A stretch of DNA of 64,000 nucleotides from Tectiglobus diatomicola (GTDB lineage Bacteria; Pseudomonadota; Alphaproteobacteria; Rhizobiales; Hyphomicrobiaceae), in assembly GCA_039583345.1 (NCBI GenBank), contig JAZDSJ010000001.1, forward strand, positions 124,001 to 188,000. The letters run 5' to 3'. Position 1 is the first letter of the stretch. Every line of letters starts with the position of its first letter. Under the pieces are notes generated by a model. That model was not told the origin of the DNA. It did no database searches and saw only the letters and a list, made by a program, of their open reading frames with translations. Of the stretch, positions 17,570 through 27,220 are shown piece after piece. Position numbers and translations under genes: made by a program.

Positions 17570-19216
17570 ATGGCTGCCAAGGACGTAAAATTTTCAGTTG
17601 ATGCTCGCGATCGTATGCTTCGCGGTGTCGATATACTAGCAAATGCTGTTAAAGTTACTTTAGGGCCAAAAGGTCGTAATGTAGTCATAGATAAATCTTT
17701 CGGCGCACCTAGGACTACCAAAGATGGCGTGACTGTTGCTAAAGAAATTGAACTTGAAGATAAGTTTGAAAACATGGGCGCGCAGATGCTTCGAGAAGTT
17801 GCATCAAAAACTAACGATGTTGCAGGTGACGGGACCACTACTGCGACAGTATTAGCCCAGGCGATTGTCCGAGAAGGTCTTAAATCCGTCGCTGCTGGAA
17901 TGAATCCTATGGACCTTAAGCGTGGGATTGACAAGGCAGTTGTTCAAGTAGTTTCTGAGATTGAATCTAACTCTAAAAAAGTAAAAAATTCGGATGAAAT
18001 TTCTCAGGTTGGAACAATATCTGCGAATGGTGAACGCGAAATTGGTGACATGATCGCTGAGGCCATGCAAAAAGTTGGAAATGAGGGTGTCATCACTGTT
18101 GAAGAGGCCAAAAGTCTAGAAACTGAGCTAGATGTCGTTGAGGGCATGCAGTTTGACCGTGGTTATCTCTCACCATACTTCATAACCAATCCAGATAAGA
18201 TGGTAACCGAGCTTGAAGATCCGTATATTCTCATTCATGAGAAGAAGTTATCCAATTTACAAGCTATGCTTCCTGTTTTAGAGGCAGTGGTTCAAACCGG
18301 AAAACCTCTATTAATTATAGCTGAAGATGTGGAAGGTGAGGCTCTCGCAACCTTGGTCGTAAATAAACTTCGTGGCGGCCTTAAAGTTGCTGCAGTGAAA
18401 GCTCCTGGTTTCGGGGATCGTCGTAAGGCCATGTTGGAAGACATAGCAGTCCTCACTCACGGCCAGATGATTTCGGAGGATCTTGGCATCAAGCTTGAAA
18501 ATGTTTCTATAGATATGCTTGGTCGCGCAAAGCGTGTTTCTATTACTAAAGATGATAGTACCATTGTAGATGGTGCTGGTGATAGCAAAGACATAGAAGC
18601 TCGTGTAGCACAGATCCGCGCTCAAATCGAAGAAACTACATCTGACTACGATCGAGAAAAATTACAAGAGCGTCTTGCCAAACTTGCCGGCGGCGTTGCT
18701 GTAATTAAGGTTGGTGGAGCAACTGAGGTTGAGGTAAAAGAACGCAAGGATCGCGTTGATGATGCACTTAATGCAACTCGTGCAGCCGTTGAGGAAGGTA
18801 TAGTTGCAGGTGGTGGCGTGTCCTTATTGAAGGCTAGTGCTAAGATCAATGCTAAGGGCGATAACGATGATCAGGATGCTGGCATTGCTATTGTTGCTAA
18901 AGCCTTACAAGCTCCTATTCGACAGATTGCGGAGAATGCTGGCGTTGAGGGCTCCATTGTCTGTGGTAAAGTACTTGAGACAGTTGGAAGTTCTGAAGGG
19001 TACGACGCTCAAATGGATGAATATTGTGATATGTTCGATAAGGGTATCATTGATCCTGCCAAGGTTGTGCGTACTGCGCTTCAAGACGCTGCTTCAATCG
19101 CAAGTTTGTTGATTACGACGGAAGCTGCCGTTGCAGAGTCTCCTAAAAAAGATGCTCCTGCACCTGCTGGTATGCCTGACATGGGCGGTATGGGTGGTAT
19201 GGGCGGTATGATGTAA
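17570..19216 (+). CDS. groEL: Chaperonin GroEL
   Basis: ATP-driven protein-folding chamber. At 548 residues it is full length, with the ATP-binding GPKGRNVV (about 32-39) and GDGTTTATVLAQ (about 86-97), an apical domain, and the flexible C-terminal Gly-Met tail GGMGGMGGMM. AGGAGA lies before the ATG. Codon use and GC content are clearly higher than in surrounding genes, as expected for a highly expressed chaperonin in a reduced genome. It is co-transcribed with groES and ends in a good terminator. Confidence 0.98.
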   Translation: MAAKDVKFSVDARDRMLRGVDILANAVKVTLGPKGRNVVIDKSFGAPRTTKDGVTVAKEIELEDKFENMGAQMLREVASKTNDVAGDGTTTATVLAQAIVREGLKSVAAGMNPMDLKRGIDKAVVQVVSEIESNSKKVKNSDEISQVGTISANGEREIGDMIAEAMQKVGNEGVITVEEAKSLETELDVVEGMQFDRGYLSPYFITNPDKMVTELEDPYILIHEKKLSNLQAMLPVLEAVVQTGKPLLIIAEDVEGEALATLVVNKLRGGLKVAAVKAPGFGDRRKAMLEDIAVLTHGQMISEDLGIKLENVSIDMLGRAKRVSITKDDSTIVDGAGDSKDIEARVAQIRAQIEETTSDYDREKLQERLAKLAGGVAVIKVGGATEVEVKERKDRVDDALNATRAAVEEGIVAGGGVSLLKASAKINAKGDNDDQDAGIAIVAKALQAPIRQIAENAGVEGSIVCGKVLETVGSSEGYDAQMDEYCDMFDKGIIDPAKVVRTALQDAASIASLLITTEAAVAESPKKDAPAPAGMPDMGGMGGMGGMM

Positions 19217-19259
19217 TACGCACTTATTGCTTAGACTGTATCGCTTTGATGCGAGATTT

Positions 19260-19296
19260 GGCCGTCCCTAGTTCTGCTTCGGACGGCCTTTAATTT
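19260..19296 (+). terminator. Rho-independent terminator of groESL
   Basis: GGCCGTCC (19260-19267) pairs perfectly with GGACGGCC (19281-19288) across a 13-base loop and is followed by TTTAATTT. This is the clearest intrinsic terminator in the window and begins 43 bases after the groEL stop. Confidence 0.88.
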
Positions 19297-19497
19297 AGTA
19301 TTAACATTAATGCTGAATAACTCTCAGGGGTATAGATTTGGCTGATTTAATTAAAAACTCTTATAAGCTGAACGTATTTAGATCATAGGAAGCGAATAAT
19401 TTTTGTTCTTTTAAGTATGAAGTCTTACTTGCTGTCAAAGGTTAAAGCAGTTATGATTCACAATCAATTGTGGGTCTTAGGGGATTTATAGATAGTA

Positions 19498-19788
19498 ATG
19501 GTCGAGCTTCTTCAATTCGTCAGTTATCTGATAACACTTTATTTGTATGTGATTGTTGCTTCAGTTGTGTTGTCTTGGCTTGTCACGTTTAATGTAGTGA
19601 ATCCTAGAAACGATTTTGTACGGTCACTAGGTAGCGCTTTTTATGCAATTACAGAACCTTTACTGCGTCCTATTCGCAGTCTATTACCTAATTTGGGAGG
19701 AATTGATCTCTCGCCAGTTGTTTTAGGCTTAGGGTGCATGTTCGTCCAAACTGTAATTCTTCCTAATATAGCAAAACAGTTTATATAA
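19498..19788 (+). CDS. YggT family membrane protein
   Basis: Small integral membrane protein of the YggT/CCB3 family, which is linked to osmotic adaptation and, in plastids, to cytochrome b6 assembly. The 96 residues hold two hydrophobic segments (about 8-28 and 65-88) around the conserved loop NPRNDFVRSLGSAFYAITEPLLRPIRSLLP. The second helix is preceded by GGIDLSPVV. Both are family signatures. It begins at ATG 19498 and sits alone between groEL and the ABC transporter pair. A precise function in bacteria is not established. Confidence 0.87.
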   Translation: MVELLQFVSYLITLYLYVIVASVVLSWLVTFNVVNPRNDFVRSLGSAFYAITEPLLRPIRSLLPNLGGIDLSPVVLGLGCMFVQTVILPNIAKQFI

Positions 19789-19982
19789 AATTCCTGTAAT
19801 TTCCAATTTGCATAAAGACTTAGCTTTAAAGTTCTTATTAAATTACACATGTCACAATTTAAACAGCTATAGTGTTGTTAGTGTGCTTAACAGTTACCTA
19901 AAGAATATGGACTAAGTCTTATGTTCCGTAGATTATAACGTGTATCCTTTAATAACACTACATTGGTTTACGCCAGCTTAGC

Positions 19983-20912
19983 ATGCCAGATATGATCTCC
20001 ATCACTAATCTGTCAAAAACTTATTCGTCTGGTTTTCAAGCTCTGAGTTCAGTTAATCTTGATATAAGACGCGGTGAAGTTTTTGCATTACTGGGTCCCA
20101 ATGGGGCTGGGAAGTCAACATTAATTAATATTATTTGTGGTCTTGTGGATTCCTCGTCTGGTTCAGTAATGGTTGATGGTCAAGATGTTATTAGAAAGTA
20201 TCGCTACACTAGATCCATTATAGGTCTGGTTCCTCAGGAGTTAAATACTGATACTTTTGAGACAGTAAAGAACACTGTATGTTTCAGTCGTGGCTTATTT
20301 GGTAAACCCTCTAATTATGAGTATATAGAAAAAATCTTACGAGATTTAAGCCTTTGGGATAAGAGGGACTGTCTTATTACTAGCTTATCTGGTGGTATGA
20401 AGCGACGTTTGCTTATTGCGAAAGCTCTCAGCCATGAACCTGCTGTATTATTTCTTGACGAACCGACTGCCGGGGTTGATGTGAAGTTACGGCATGATAT
20501 GTGGCGAATGGTACGCAACTTGCGAGAAAGTGGTGTTACCATTGTTCTAACAACGCATTATATCAAAGAAGTCGAGGAAATGGCTGATCGTGTCGGTGTT
20601 ATAAACGACGGTAAACTGCTTATTGTCGAACAAACACAAGTGCTAATTCGCAAGCTCGGTAAAAAAAAATTGATATTTCAATTGCACTATCCAACAATAA
20701 ATATACCTGAAATTTTATCCCCATTTGAGCTTTGCATTTCAGAAAGTGGCATGGAGTTAACATACAGTTATAATACGCCAAAAGAATGCGCTGATATTCG
20801 TAAATTGCTAAACGCTTTAAATGATGTTGGGTTAACTTTTAGTAATTTGTATACTGAGCAAAGTTCACTTGAAGATATTTTTCTCGAGCTAATTGAAAAT
20901 GGGAAGGCATGA
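19983..20912 (+). CDS. ABC-2 exporter ATP-binding protein (YadG-like)
   Basis: ATPase subunit of an ABC-2 type exporter. Walker A GPNGAGKST is at about 38-46, the Q-loop VPQE near 84, the signature LSGGMKRRLLIAKAL at about 136-150, Walker B LFLDEPTAGVD near 158-168, and the H-loop TTHY near 193. At 309 residues it matches the E. coli YadG length. The stop codon overlaps the next gene's start as ATGA, so the two are translationally coupled. The substrate is unknown; YadGH-like and multidrug or polysaccharide exporters share this arrangement. Confidence 0.9.
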   Translation: MPDMISITNLSKTYSSGFQALSSVNLDIRRGEVFALLGPNGAGKSTLINIICGLVDSSSGSVMVDGQDVIRKYRYTRSIIGLVPQELNTDTFETVKNTVCFSRGLFGKPSNYEYIEKILRDLSLWDKRDCLITSLSGGMKRRLLIAKALSHEPAVLFLDEPTAGVDVKLRHDMWRMVRNLRESGVTIVLTTHYIKEVEEMADRVGVINDGKLLIVEQTQVLIRKLGKKKLIFQLHYPTINIPEILSPFELCISESGMELTYSYNTPKECADIRKLLNALNDVGLTFSNLYTEQSSLEDIFLELIENGKA

Positions 20913-21685
20913 TGTATTATACGTTTAACACTCATGCCGTTTGGGCAATCTATAAAAGTGAAATGGCGCGTGCTTTTCGTAATATTATGCAAAATATTAT
21001 TTCGCCAGTAATTTCTACGTGTCTTTATTTCGTAGTTTTTGGTGCTGCGTCTGGTTTACGTCTCTTAAAGGTGGATGACGTAAACTACAGTACATTCATT
21101 GTCCCGGGTCTTGTTATGCTGACACTTGTGACGCAGAGCATCACAAGTGCTTCCTTTGGTATTTATTTTCCTAAATTTACGGGCACTATATACGAAATTC
21201 TATCGGCCCCAATTTCGCCATTAGAGATTGTTATAGGATACGTAGGTGCTGCAGCGTCCAAATCAATCATGCTTTGCTTGATAATTCTTTTTACGTCTTC
21301 TTTTATTGTCGAGATTACTGTTTCCCATCCATTAATTATGATTTTGTACCTAATATTAATTTCAGTTACGTTTGCTATGTTAGGCTTTATAATTGGTATA
21401 TGCGCACAGAATTTTGAACAGTTACAAATAATCCCGCTTCTTGTGGTCACACCTTTGGTATTTCTGGGTGGTAGTTTTTACTCGATTGATACGTTGCCAC
21501 CATTTTGGAGGACTATGAGCTTGTTAAATCCTGTCTTGTACTTAACTAGTGGCTTTCGATGGAGCATTATGGAAATCTCAGATGTTAATCCAGTGTCAAG
21601 TGTTGTTGTTGGCTTTACATTGTTCAGTGTGTGCCTTACTTGTATATATTTGATTTTTAGAACTGGGTTTTGCTTAAGGCGTTAG
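20909..21685 (+). CDS. ABC-2 type permease (YadH-like)
   Basis: Membrane subunit pairing with the preceding ATPase. The 258 residues show six hydrophobic segments (about 31-52, 66-90, 115-140, 147-170, 178-198, 228-250), the FIVPGLVMLTL segment, the LSAPISPLEIVIGYV cytoplasmic coupling region and the FLGGSFYSIDTLPPFWR extracellular motif, all typical of the ABC-2 family. The start ATG lies inside the stop of the upstream gene. Export of an unknown lipid, drug or polymer is likely. Confidence 0.9.
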   Translation: MMYYTFNTHAVWAIYKSEMARAFRNIMQNIISPVISTCLYFVVFGAASGLRLLKVDDVNYSTFIVPGLVMLTLVTQSITSASFGIYFPKFTGTIYEILSAPISPLEIVIGYVGAAASKSIMLCLIILFTSSFIVEITVSHPLIMILYLILISVTFAMLGFIIGICAQNFEQLQIIPLLVVTPLVFLGGSFYSIDTLPPFWRTMSLLNPVLYLTSGFRWSIMEISDVNPVSSVVVGFTLFSVCLTCIYLIFRTGFCLRR

Positions 21686-21925
21686 GACCGTTGTTTTTCA
21701 TTTTATATGTCAGCCAATTTCTGTATAATTATTTAAACTGTGGTTGCCTTACTTCTTAGATATTTACTTCCTTATAGCCTTTTTATGCAAGGCGTAGTAA
21801 TCAATAAATAAAATATTCGCGTCTAATTTTTCATTGTGCTACTACATCAACGATTTTGATATTATAATGTGAAATATTATAAATCAAATTTAAAGCTCAA
21901 TAAGAATTATTCAATTAATACATAA

Positions 21926-23137
21926 ATGAATAAAAGTAGAGGTTGTAAGCATAAGCTATTGGATTTTTTTGATGTTATATTAGTTGGAGGAGGTCTTGCA
22001 AATAGCTTGATAGCGGAGCGGCTTGCAACGATACGTAGAAATCTAAGTGTAGTAATAGTCGAAGCTAAAGACTTGATAGGAGACGGTAGTACATGGTCTT
22101 ATCACGCGCAAGATGTAACACCATATCAGGACAGTTGGTTGAGTTTAATAGGTCCCGTAACTTGGCCATCCCAGGCTGTCAATTTTCCTTCCTACAAACG
22201 TGTTCTGAACACCGGGTATCGTACAATTAAAAGCGATAATCTTCAGCGGCGCTTAGCAAGTCATGACAATCTAAAGTTTATTTTGTCTACGAAAGTAACA
22301 AGCTTAAACAAAAACTACATTACATTGGATGGCGGCCGTAAAATACATGGCACTTGTATTATTGACGGTCGTGGTGTGCCACCACTTTATGGCTTAAAGA
22401 TTGGTTATCAAAAGTTCTTCGGCCTTGAATGTGAAATGTTAGAGCCACATGGTCTTACGGAACCACTTTTGATGGATGCCGGAGTAGAGCAATCCGATGG
22501 TTATCGTTTCGTTTATTGTCTACCTTTTTCACCGACACTAATTCTCATTGAGGATACATATTACTCAGATAATCCTAGACTTGATATAGCTAAAATTGCA
22601 AGAGGTCTATATTCTTACGCAGAGGCTAAAAACTGGAAAATCAAAGCAATTTTACGTGAAGAGAGTGGTGTTCTTCCCATTGTTCTTGATGGGCAACTTG
22701 ACATGATATGGCCAGCAGAAGAACCTTTACCAAGGTCTGGCATGCGAACCGGTTTATTTCATCACACAACTGGTTATTCGCTGAGCTTTGCAGCTACAGT
22801 TGCCGATACTTTAGCCACCATAGAGGTACTAAATTCGTTTAATAGTGCTATTTATCTGCGAGCTGAAGCTAAAAGAGTTTGGAAGAAACAGAGCTATTTC
22901 CAGCTTCTTAACCGTATGTTGTTTATTGCTGCGCGTAAAGATGAGCCACGTCGTATTTTTGAGCGCTTTTACCGCCTACCAAAACCGTTAATTGAAAGAT
23001 TTTATGCTGCAGATCTTAATAGATGGGACAAATTTCGAATTTTTTTTGGATATCCTCCTGTCTCTGTACATAGAGCAATAGCATCATTGCTATTGAATGC
23101 AGCTGATAAGTATGAGGTTAATGGTCCTATAGTTTAA
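21926..23137 (+). CDS. crtY: Lycopene beta-cyclase
   Basis: Cyclises the ends of lycopene to beta-carotene at the membrane. The 403 residues carry the FAD/NAD-binding FDVILVGGGLANSLIAERL (about 15-33), TWSYHAQD (about 56-63), the CrtY block FFGLECEML-PHGL-EPLLMDAGVEQSDGYRFVYCLPFS with IEDTYYSD (about 165-215), GVLPIVLDG, and TGLFHHTTGYSLSFAATVADTLA near 275-297. These motifs identify CrtY rather than a generic monooxygenase. No other crt gene adjoins; crtE/B/I would have to be elsewhere for it to work. The frame is intact, implying selection. No clear Shine-Dalgarno precedes the ATG. Confidence 0.92.
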   Translation: MNKSRGCKHKLLDFFDVILVGGGLANSLIAERLATIRRNLSVVIVEAKDLIGDGSTWSYHAQDVTPYQDSWLSLIGPVTWPSQAVNFPSYKRVLNTGYRTIKSDNLQRRLASHDNLKFILSTKVTSLNKNYITLDGGRKIHGTCIIDGRGVPPLYGLKIGYQKFFGLECEMLEPHGLTEPLLMDAGVEQSDGYRFVYCLPFSPTLILIEDTYYSDNPRLDIAKIARGLYSYAEAKNWKIKAILREESGVLPIVLDGQLDMIWPAEEPLPRSGMRTGLFHHTTGYSLSFAATVADTLATIEVLNSFNSAIYLRAEAKRVWKKQSYFQLLNRMLFIAARKDEPRRIFERFYRLPKPLIERFYAADLNRWDKFRIFFGYPPVSVHRAIASLLLNAADKYEVNGPIV

Positions 23138-23829
23138 TTACCTATTGTATTGATGAATAGGCTCTTAGAGACTTTTGATTTGCCATTAATATAGAATATT
23201 CTAGTGATTAACTGCTAGAAAACAGGCATGTAATTAAATAGGCTTTATTCGTGTGTGGTCCTATAGTCTTTTGGAAAGCAGCTCTTACGCTGATATTATC
23301 ATATATTAAAATAACTTTTATTATTAGAATTAAAGTTAAGTTTAAAGACGATATAATAAAATATTTTGAAATTTATTTTGAATAAATATATAGATACAAA
23401 GCTCAGATGTTCACTGACTAACTGCTTATAAGGCGTGACTTTAAGTTTGAATTATTCTAAATACCTTATAATAAAAGATCCTAAAACTTTTTAAAGATTA
23501 GCCTTTGGTTTCTAAATGTAGGTAAGTAGAATTTAAAATTTAGTTAGAAAAATAGATTTTACTACAACAAATAATGCCCTGAGCGTTTGTTTTCTTGTTA
23601 TTCAGAAGATAATTTTTTAGATCAATATTTATAGATCTTCAACTTATGATTATTATAACGGTATATCCAAACTTCCTGGATGCTAAAAAAAGTGGCCTGT
23701 TATTCTCAAAGAGGGAATGTTTTTCCTTTATGGAACTCGTTAATAAAGTTTGTTACTCATCAAATTTATAATTTTACGTATTTAAAAGGCTTTGAAAAGG
23801 CATATCACATTGATATATGTTAAATTATC
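23138..23829. other. Gene-free stretch after crtY
   Basis: About 0.7 kb of AT-rich DNA with no recognisable ORF. CCTATT/AATAGG (23141-23161) directly after crtY is a weak six-pair hairpin without a U-tract. Confidence 0.45.
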
Positions 23830-24012
23830 TTGAAAAACAAATTTTTGCAATTTTGCCTTCATCTCAAGCGTTTTTGGGATTATAACGACGCATACTTTAA
23901 AAAGTTTAAGAAAACTACCTTTTTTATAATAGTTTTCGAACTAATTTTATTTACTTTTAATGATGCGGTAATTTTTGAGGATTACATAAAATTAGGCTTT
24001 CGCTTGTTTTAG
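23830..24012 (+). pseudogene. Probable frameshifted 5' part of the protease gene
   Basis: A 60-codon frame (TTG start) holding one hydrophobic helix (FFIIVFELILFTF) ends at TAG 24010-24012. The downstream frame begins to look protein-like at the same point (LGDIISKILALILILIP), continuing straight into the ATG chosen for the protease at 24060, but it has no start codon there. Adding one T to the TTTT run at 24007-24010 would join the two frames. TIGR02281 proteins usually have extra N-terminal helices of this kind, so a single-base loss is the simplest reading. Confidence 0.45.
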
Positions 24013-24059
24013 GTGACATAATTTCTAAGATTTTAGCTTTAATCTTAATACTTATTCCT

Positions 24060-24626
24060 ATGGTATGTTTGCTTCTAAGTTATGCTAGAGCTCCTTTAGG
24101 AAGAAGCAAATTAAAAATAGTTGCTTGTGCAGCCGTAGTTTTTTTTATTTTAATATATAGCTTTCATAATGGTTTTAATTTCATCTCCGACAATGCAACT
24201 TTAAAGCTTTTACTTCCTGATAAGGAAACCAACTCCGAAATTGATAATAATATCCGTAAGGCTGTACGAATTCGAAAACGTAAGGATGGGCGCTATGTAA
24301 CGTCAGGACGCATAAATAACAAAGCTATAAAATTTATAGTAGATACAGGAGCAAATTCAGTTATTTTGACATCAAAAGATGCTAATGCAGTCGGGATCAA
24401 TAAAACTGAACTGCAATATGATATAGCCATACATACTTTTAACGGAAGTGAATATGCGGCAGCGATAAATCTAGAAATGCTAGAAATTGGTTTAATAGTT
24501 ATGTACAATGTTGATGCGTTAGTGCTAGGTCCAACTTCCTTAAGCGAAAGTTTGCTTGGGATGAGTTTTTTAAGCAGGCTTAAATCTTTTAAATTCTCTA
24601 AAGATTTTTTAACACTACGGAATTAA
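24060..24626 (+). CDS. Retropepsin-like aspartic protease, TIGR02281 family
   Basis: Membrane-anchored clan AA aspartic protease of unknown substrate, common in Alphaproteobacteria. The catalytic motif is FIVDTGANSVIL (Asp at about residue 95), followed by a flap region and the C-terminal hydrophobic-Gly motif SESLLGMSFLSRLKSF (about 161-176). Two hydrophobic stretches precede it: the first is cut by the chosen start ATG, the second is at about 18-37. The 188 residues are shorter than usual because the N-terminus is probably lost to a frameshift at about 24008. Internal initiation at ATG 24060 may still give an active protein. Confidence 0.75.
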   Translation: MVCLLLSYARAPLGRSKLKIVACAAVVFFILIYSFHNGFNFISDNATLKLLLPDKETNSEIDNNIRKAVRIRKRKDGRYVTSGRINNKAIKFIVDTGANSVILTSKDANAVGINKTELQYDIAIHTFNGSEYAAAINLEMLEIGLIVMYNVDALVLGPTSLSESLLGMSFLSRLKSFKFSKDFLTLRN

Positions 24627-25108
24627 CAAATTCTAATTATTAAATCAGTTGAGTTTAGTAAAATTATAAATTACATCAAATATACAACTCTTGAAGTTTA
24701 TTGTATAATTACGGATCTTTTATATAACTCTAATTACGTAAAGTTTTAGCATTTCTTGGTGATAATTGACAAAAATAACTTACTCTCACTATTATGTATG
24801 TATTGAGATAAAGGCTAGAAAATAAATACAAGCTGTAAACAGCTACTATAAATGTATATTCTTAGGAGATAGCCTTTAAAGGCCTATTAAACGTAGCTTT
24901 ATTTTATTAAAGCTGTTTCCTTAATCCATAATAGTGTGTGTTCGTACCTTAACTAAAATACAACTCGTCTAAAATTAGCTGTACCCTTCTAACAAATGAT
25001 CACTCTATAAAGATTCTTACTTAATATTCTTATCATATACATTTTGTTAGTCTAATCGGTGTTCATTGCTCATCAAAAAAGCTGAAAATCCAAAAAAGAA
25101 ATTCAATC
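24627..25108. other. Gene-free stretch
   Basis: About 0.5 kb between the protease and the mutase genes, both rightward. It should contain the mutase promoter; no other element is clear. Confidence 0.45.
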
Positions 25109-26611
25109 ATGTTCCTTCCAACTCCTCGTGAAGATCTGAAGTTAAATACAGCCGAATTTGAACGCTTTCCACAAATAAAATCAACTGGATTTCGTGAGTA
25201 TGACGCACGTTGGCTTTTTCCAGAGGAAATAAATTTGATGGGTCTCCAGGCTGTGGGCCTGGGATTGACAACCCTGTTTAATCGACGACAAGTTTCAAAA
25301 AGATTTATAGTTGGCCACGATTATCGTTCATACTCTACGTCAGTAAAACAAGCGTTGATTTGTGGTCTACTTGCTGGAGGTGGTGAAGTATACGACATAG
25401 GTTTAGCACTTTCACCAATGGCCTATTTTGCTCAGTTTGCACTAAATGTTGAAGGTGTTGCTATGGTGACTGCGAGTCATAATGACAATGGCTGGACCGG
25501 CATCAAGATGGGAATGGATCGTCCTATGACTTTCAGTTTTGATGAAATGAAAGAGCTTAGGTCTATTGTTTTAAATAATGAGTCAGAGCCGGCAAGTGGT
25601 GGTAGCTATGTATATGTACACAATATGGCAGATCGTTATATAGAATCTCTCACGGATCGACCAAAATTATCACGTAAATTAAAAGTTGTAGTGGCCTGCG
25701 GTAACGGCACGGCAGGAGCATTTGCACCACAGGTTTTAGAAGCAGTTGGCTGTGAAGTAATACCTCTTGATGTAAAATTAGATCATACTTTTCCTGCTCA
25801 TAACCCTAATCCAGAGAATCTACAAATGCTCCATGCTATAGGGTGTTATGTTCGTCTAAATAAAGCCGACTTGGGAATTGGTTTTGATGGAGATGGCGAT
25901 CGTTGCGGTGTTGTTGACAATGAAGGTAATGAAATATTCGCCGATAAGATTGGTGTAATGCTGGCTCGTGACATTTCTAAATCGTATGTTAATGCTCAAT
26001 TCGTTGCAGATGTGAAGTCAACCAGTCTTTTTATGACCGATCCCATTCTACAGGCTAATGGTGCTAAGACAACGTACTGGAAAACAGGTCATTCTTACAT
26101 AAAGCGTTACAGTCATGAAACTAAATCTTTGGTAGGATTTGAAAAATCTGGACATTTTTTCTTTAATCCGCCGCTAGGCCGGGGATATGACGATGGGATC
26201 GTTGCAGCTTTAGCTGTATGCGACATGTTGGATGCTCATCCCAAAAAAACCATAGCAGATCTTTTTCGTAAGTTACCAAAAACTTGGCAATCTCCAACAA
26301 TGTCAGCTTTTTGTAGTGACGAGGAGAAATACTCTATTGTAGACAGTATTTTACTTCACTACGAGAAAGCTTTTGAAAACAACTATGAAATAGAAGGACA
26401 AAAAATTAAGGAGCTTATTACTGTTAATGGTGTGCGAGTAGTCCTGGACGATGGAACTTGGGGTCTAGTGCGTGCATCCTCAAATAATCCGGAGTTAGTC
26501 GTAGTAGTTGAAAGCCCGACTTCGGAAAAGATGATGCGCTCTATTTTCTCTGATATTCACCTACATTTAAGATGCTATCCTGTAGTCGGTGTATTTAATC
26601 AAACAATATGA
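25109..26611 (+). CDS. Phosphomannomutase/phosphoglucomutase (AlgC/ManB-like)
   Basis: Interconverts hexose 1- and 6-phosphates for polysaccharide and nucleotide-sugar synthesis. Four alpha-D-phosphohexomutase motifs appear in order: the phosphoserine loop VTASHNDNGWTGIK (about 118-131), the metal loop FDGDGDRCG (about 260-268), the sugar loop GFEKSGHFFF (about 343-352), and the phosphate loop VRASSNNPELVV (about 456-467). The 500 residues match the alphaproteobacterial family. Whether mannose or glucose is preferred cannot be read from the sequence. It is monocistronic. Confidence 0.92.
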   Translation: MFLPTPREDLKLNTAEFERFPQIKSTGFREYDARWLFPEEINLMGLQAVGLGLTTLFNRRQVSKRFIVGHDYRSYSTSVKQALICGLLAGGGEVYDIGLALSPMAYFAQFALNVEGVAMVTASHNDNGWTGIKMGMDRPMTFSFDEMKELRSIVLNNESEPASGGSYVYVHNMADRYIESLTDRPKLSRKLKVVVACGNGTAGAFAPQVLEAVGCEVIPLDVKLDHTFPAHNPNPENLQMLHAIGCYVRLNKADLGIGFDGDGDRCGVVDNEGNEIFADKIGVMLARDISKSYVNAQFVADVKSTSLFMTDPILQANGAKTTYWKTGHSYIKRYSHETKSLVGFEKSGHFFFNPPLGRGYDDGIVAALAVCDMLDAHPKKTIADLFRKLPKTWQSPTMSAFCSDEEKYSIVDSILLHYEKAFENNYEIEGQKIKELITVNGVRVVLDDGTWGLVRASSNNPELVVVVESPTSEKMMRSIFSDIHLHLRCYPVVGVFNQTI

Positions 26612-26951
26612 TTATCGCTCTCATAAGCTCTAGCAAAGTTTTCTTTCAAACTTTAATGGTTAATCGATATCAATTTAAAATTGTCCAAAGTCACCAAGAT
26701 ATAATATCTTATACTTAAAAATAATAATAATATAAACGATGTGAGCATAGTGCATATGGACACAAGCTTTAGAAACATATTTACAGTAAGTCCAAGTATT
26801 ATCCCGTCTCGTGAATTCTGTATAATGTTTTGCTAAGGCACAACGCACGTGTGTCGATCGGATTGTGTGGGTGCCCATCTAGAACAAAACTAGGTAGCTG
26901 AATCCTTACTAATCATGGAAGAAATTAGTTTTCAGGAAAGATTTACAACTT
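26612..26951. other. Gene-free stretch after the mutase gene
   Basis: About 0.35 kb with no supported gene. ATGGTTAA at 26656-26663 matches a CtrA half-site, but it lies between gene ends and is probably chance. Confidence 0.4.
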
Positions 26952-27220
26952 TTAATGTGACCCTGTAGCCACCCACCCAGCTGCTTTTTTAATTTGGGAA
27001 AGTAATTGGGTATTTATTGCAAAGCCTTGATGTCTCACAAAATACAGACGGCCATCTCTAAAACTGACAATGATATCGCCTTTAGAGCATTTTTTAGGGA
27101 ATTTGATAATTGTTTTATTTTTAAAATTATTTTTGTATGCATGAAAAGCAGGATGACTAAGCTAAGCGGTAGTCGTCGATACTGGAATATGGTAAACGTT
27201 GGACAGCTTATGAAAAAGCA
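26952..27220 (-). pseudogene. Candidate decayed gene, unknown family
   Basis: On the minus strand, one frame reads as convincing protein from about 27161 down to TAA at 26952-26954. It includes GDIIVSFRDGRLYFVRHQGF and ends QIKKAAGWVATGSH. It has no ATG, and an in-frame TAG at 27162-27164 separates it from a further 20 protein-like codons (NVYHIPVSTTTA). The amino-acid composition is unlike the AT-driven Lys/Asn/Ile/Phe bias of random frames here. I cannot name the family. A remnant of a formerly longer gene is the best reading. Confidence 0.35.

Noticed and set aside
26656..26663. ATGGTTAA, a match to a CtrA half-site
   Set aside because: An eight-base AT-rich word is expected by chance in DNA of this composition, and it is not near a gene start.
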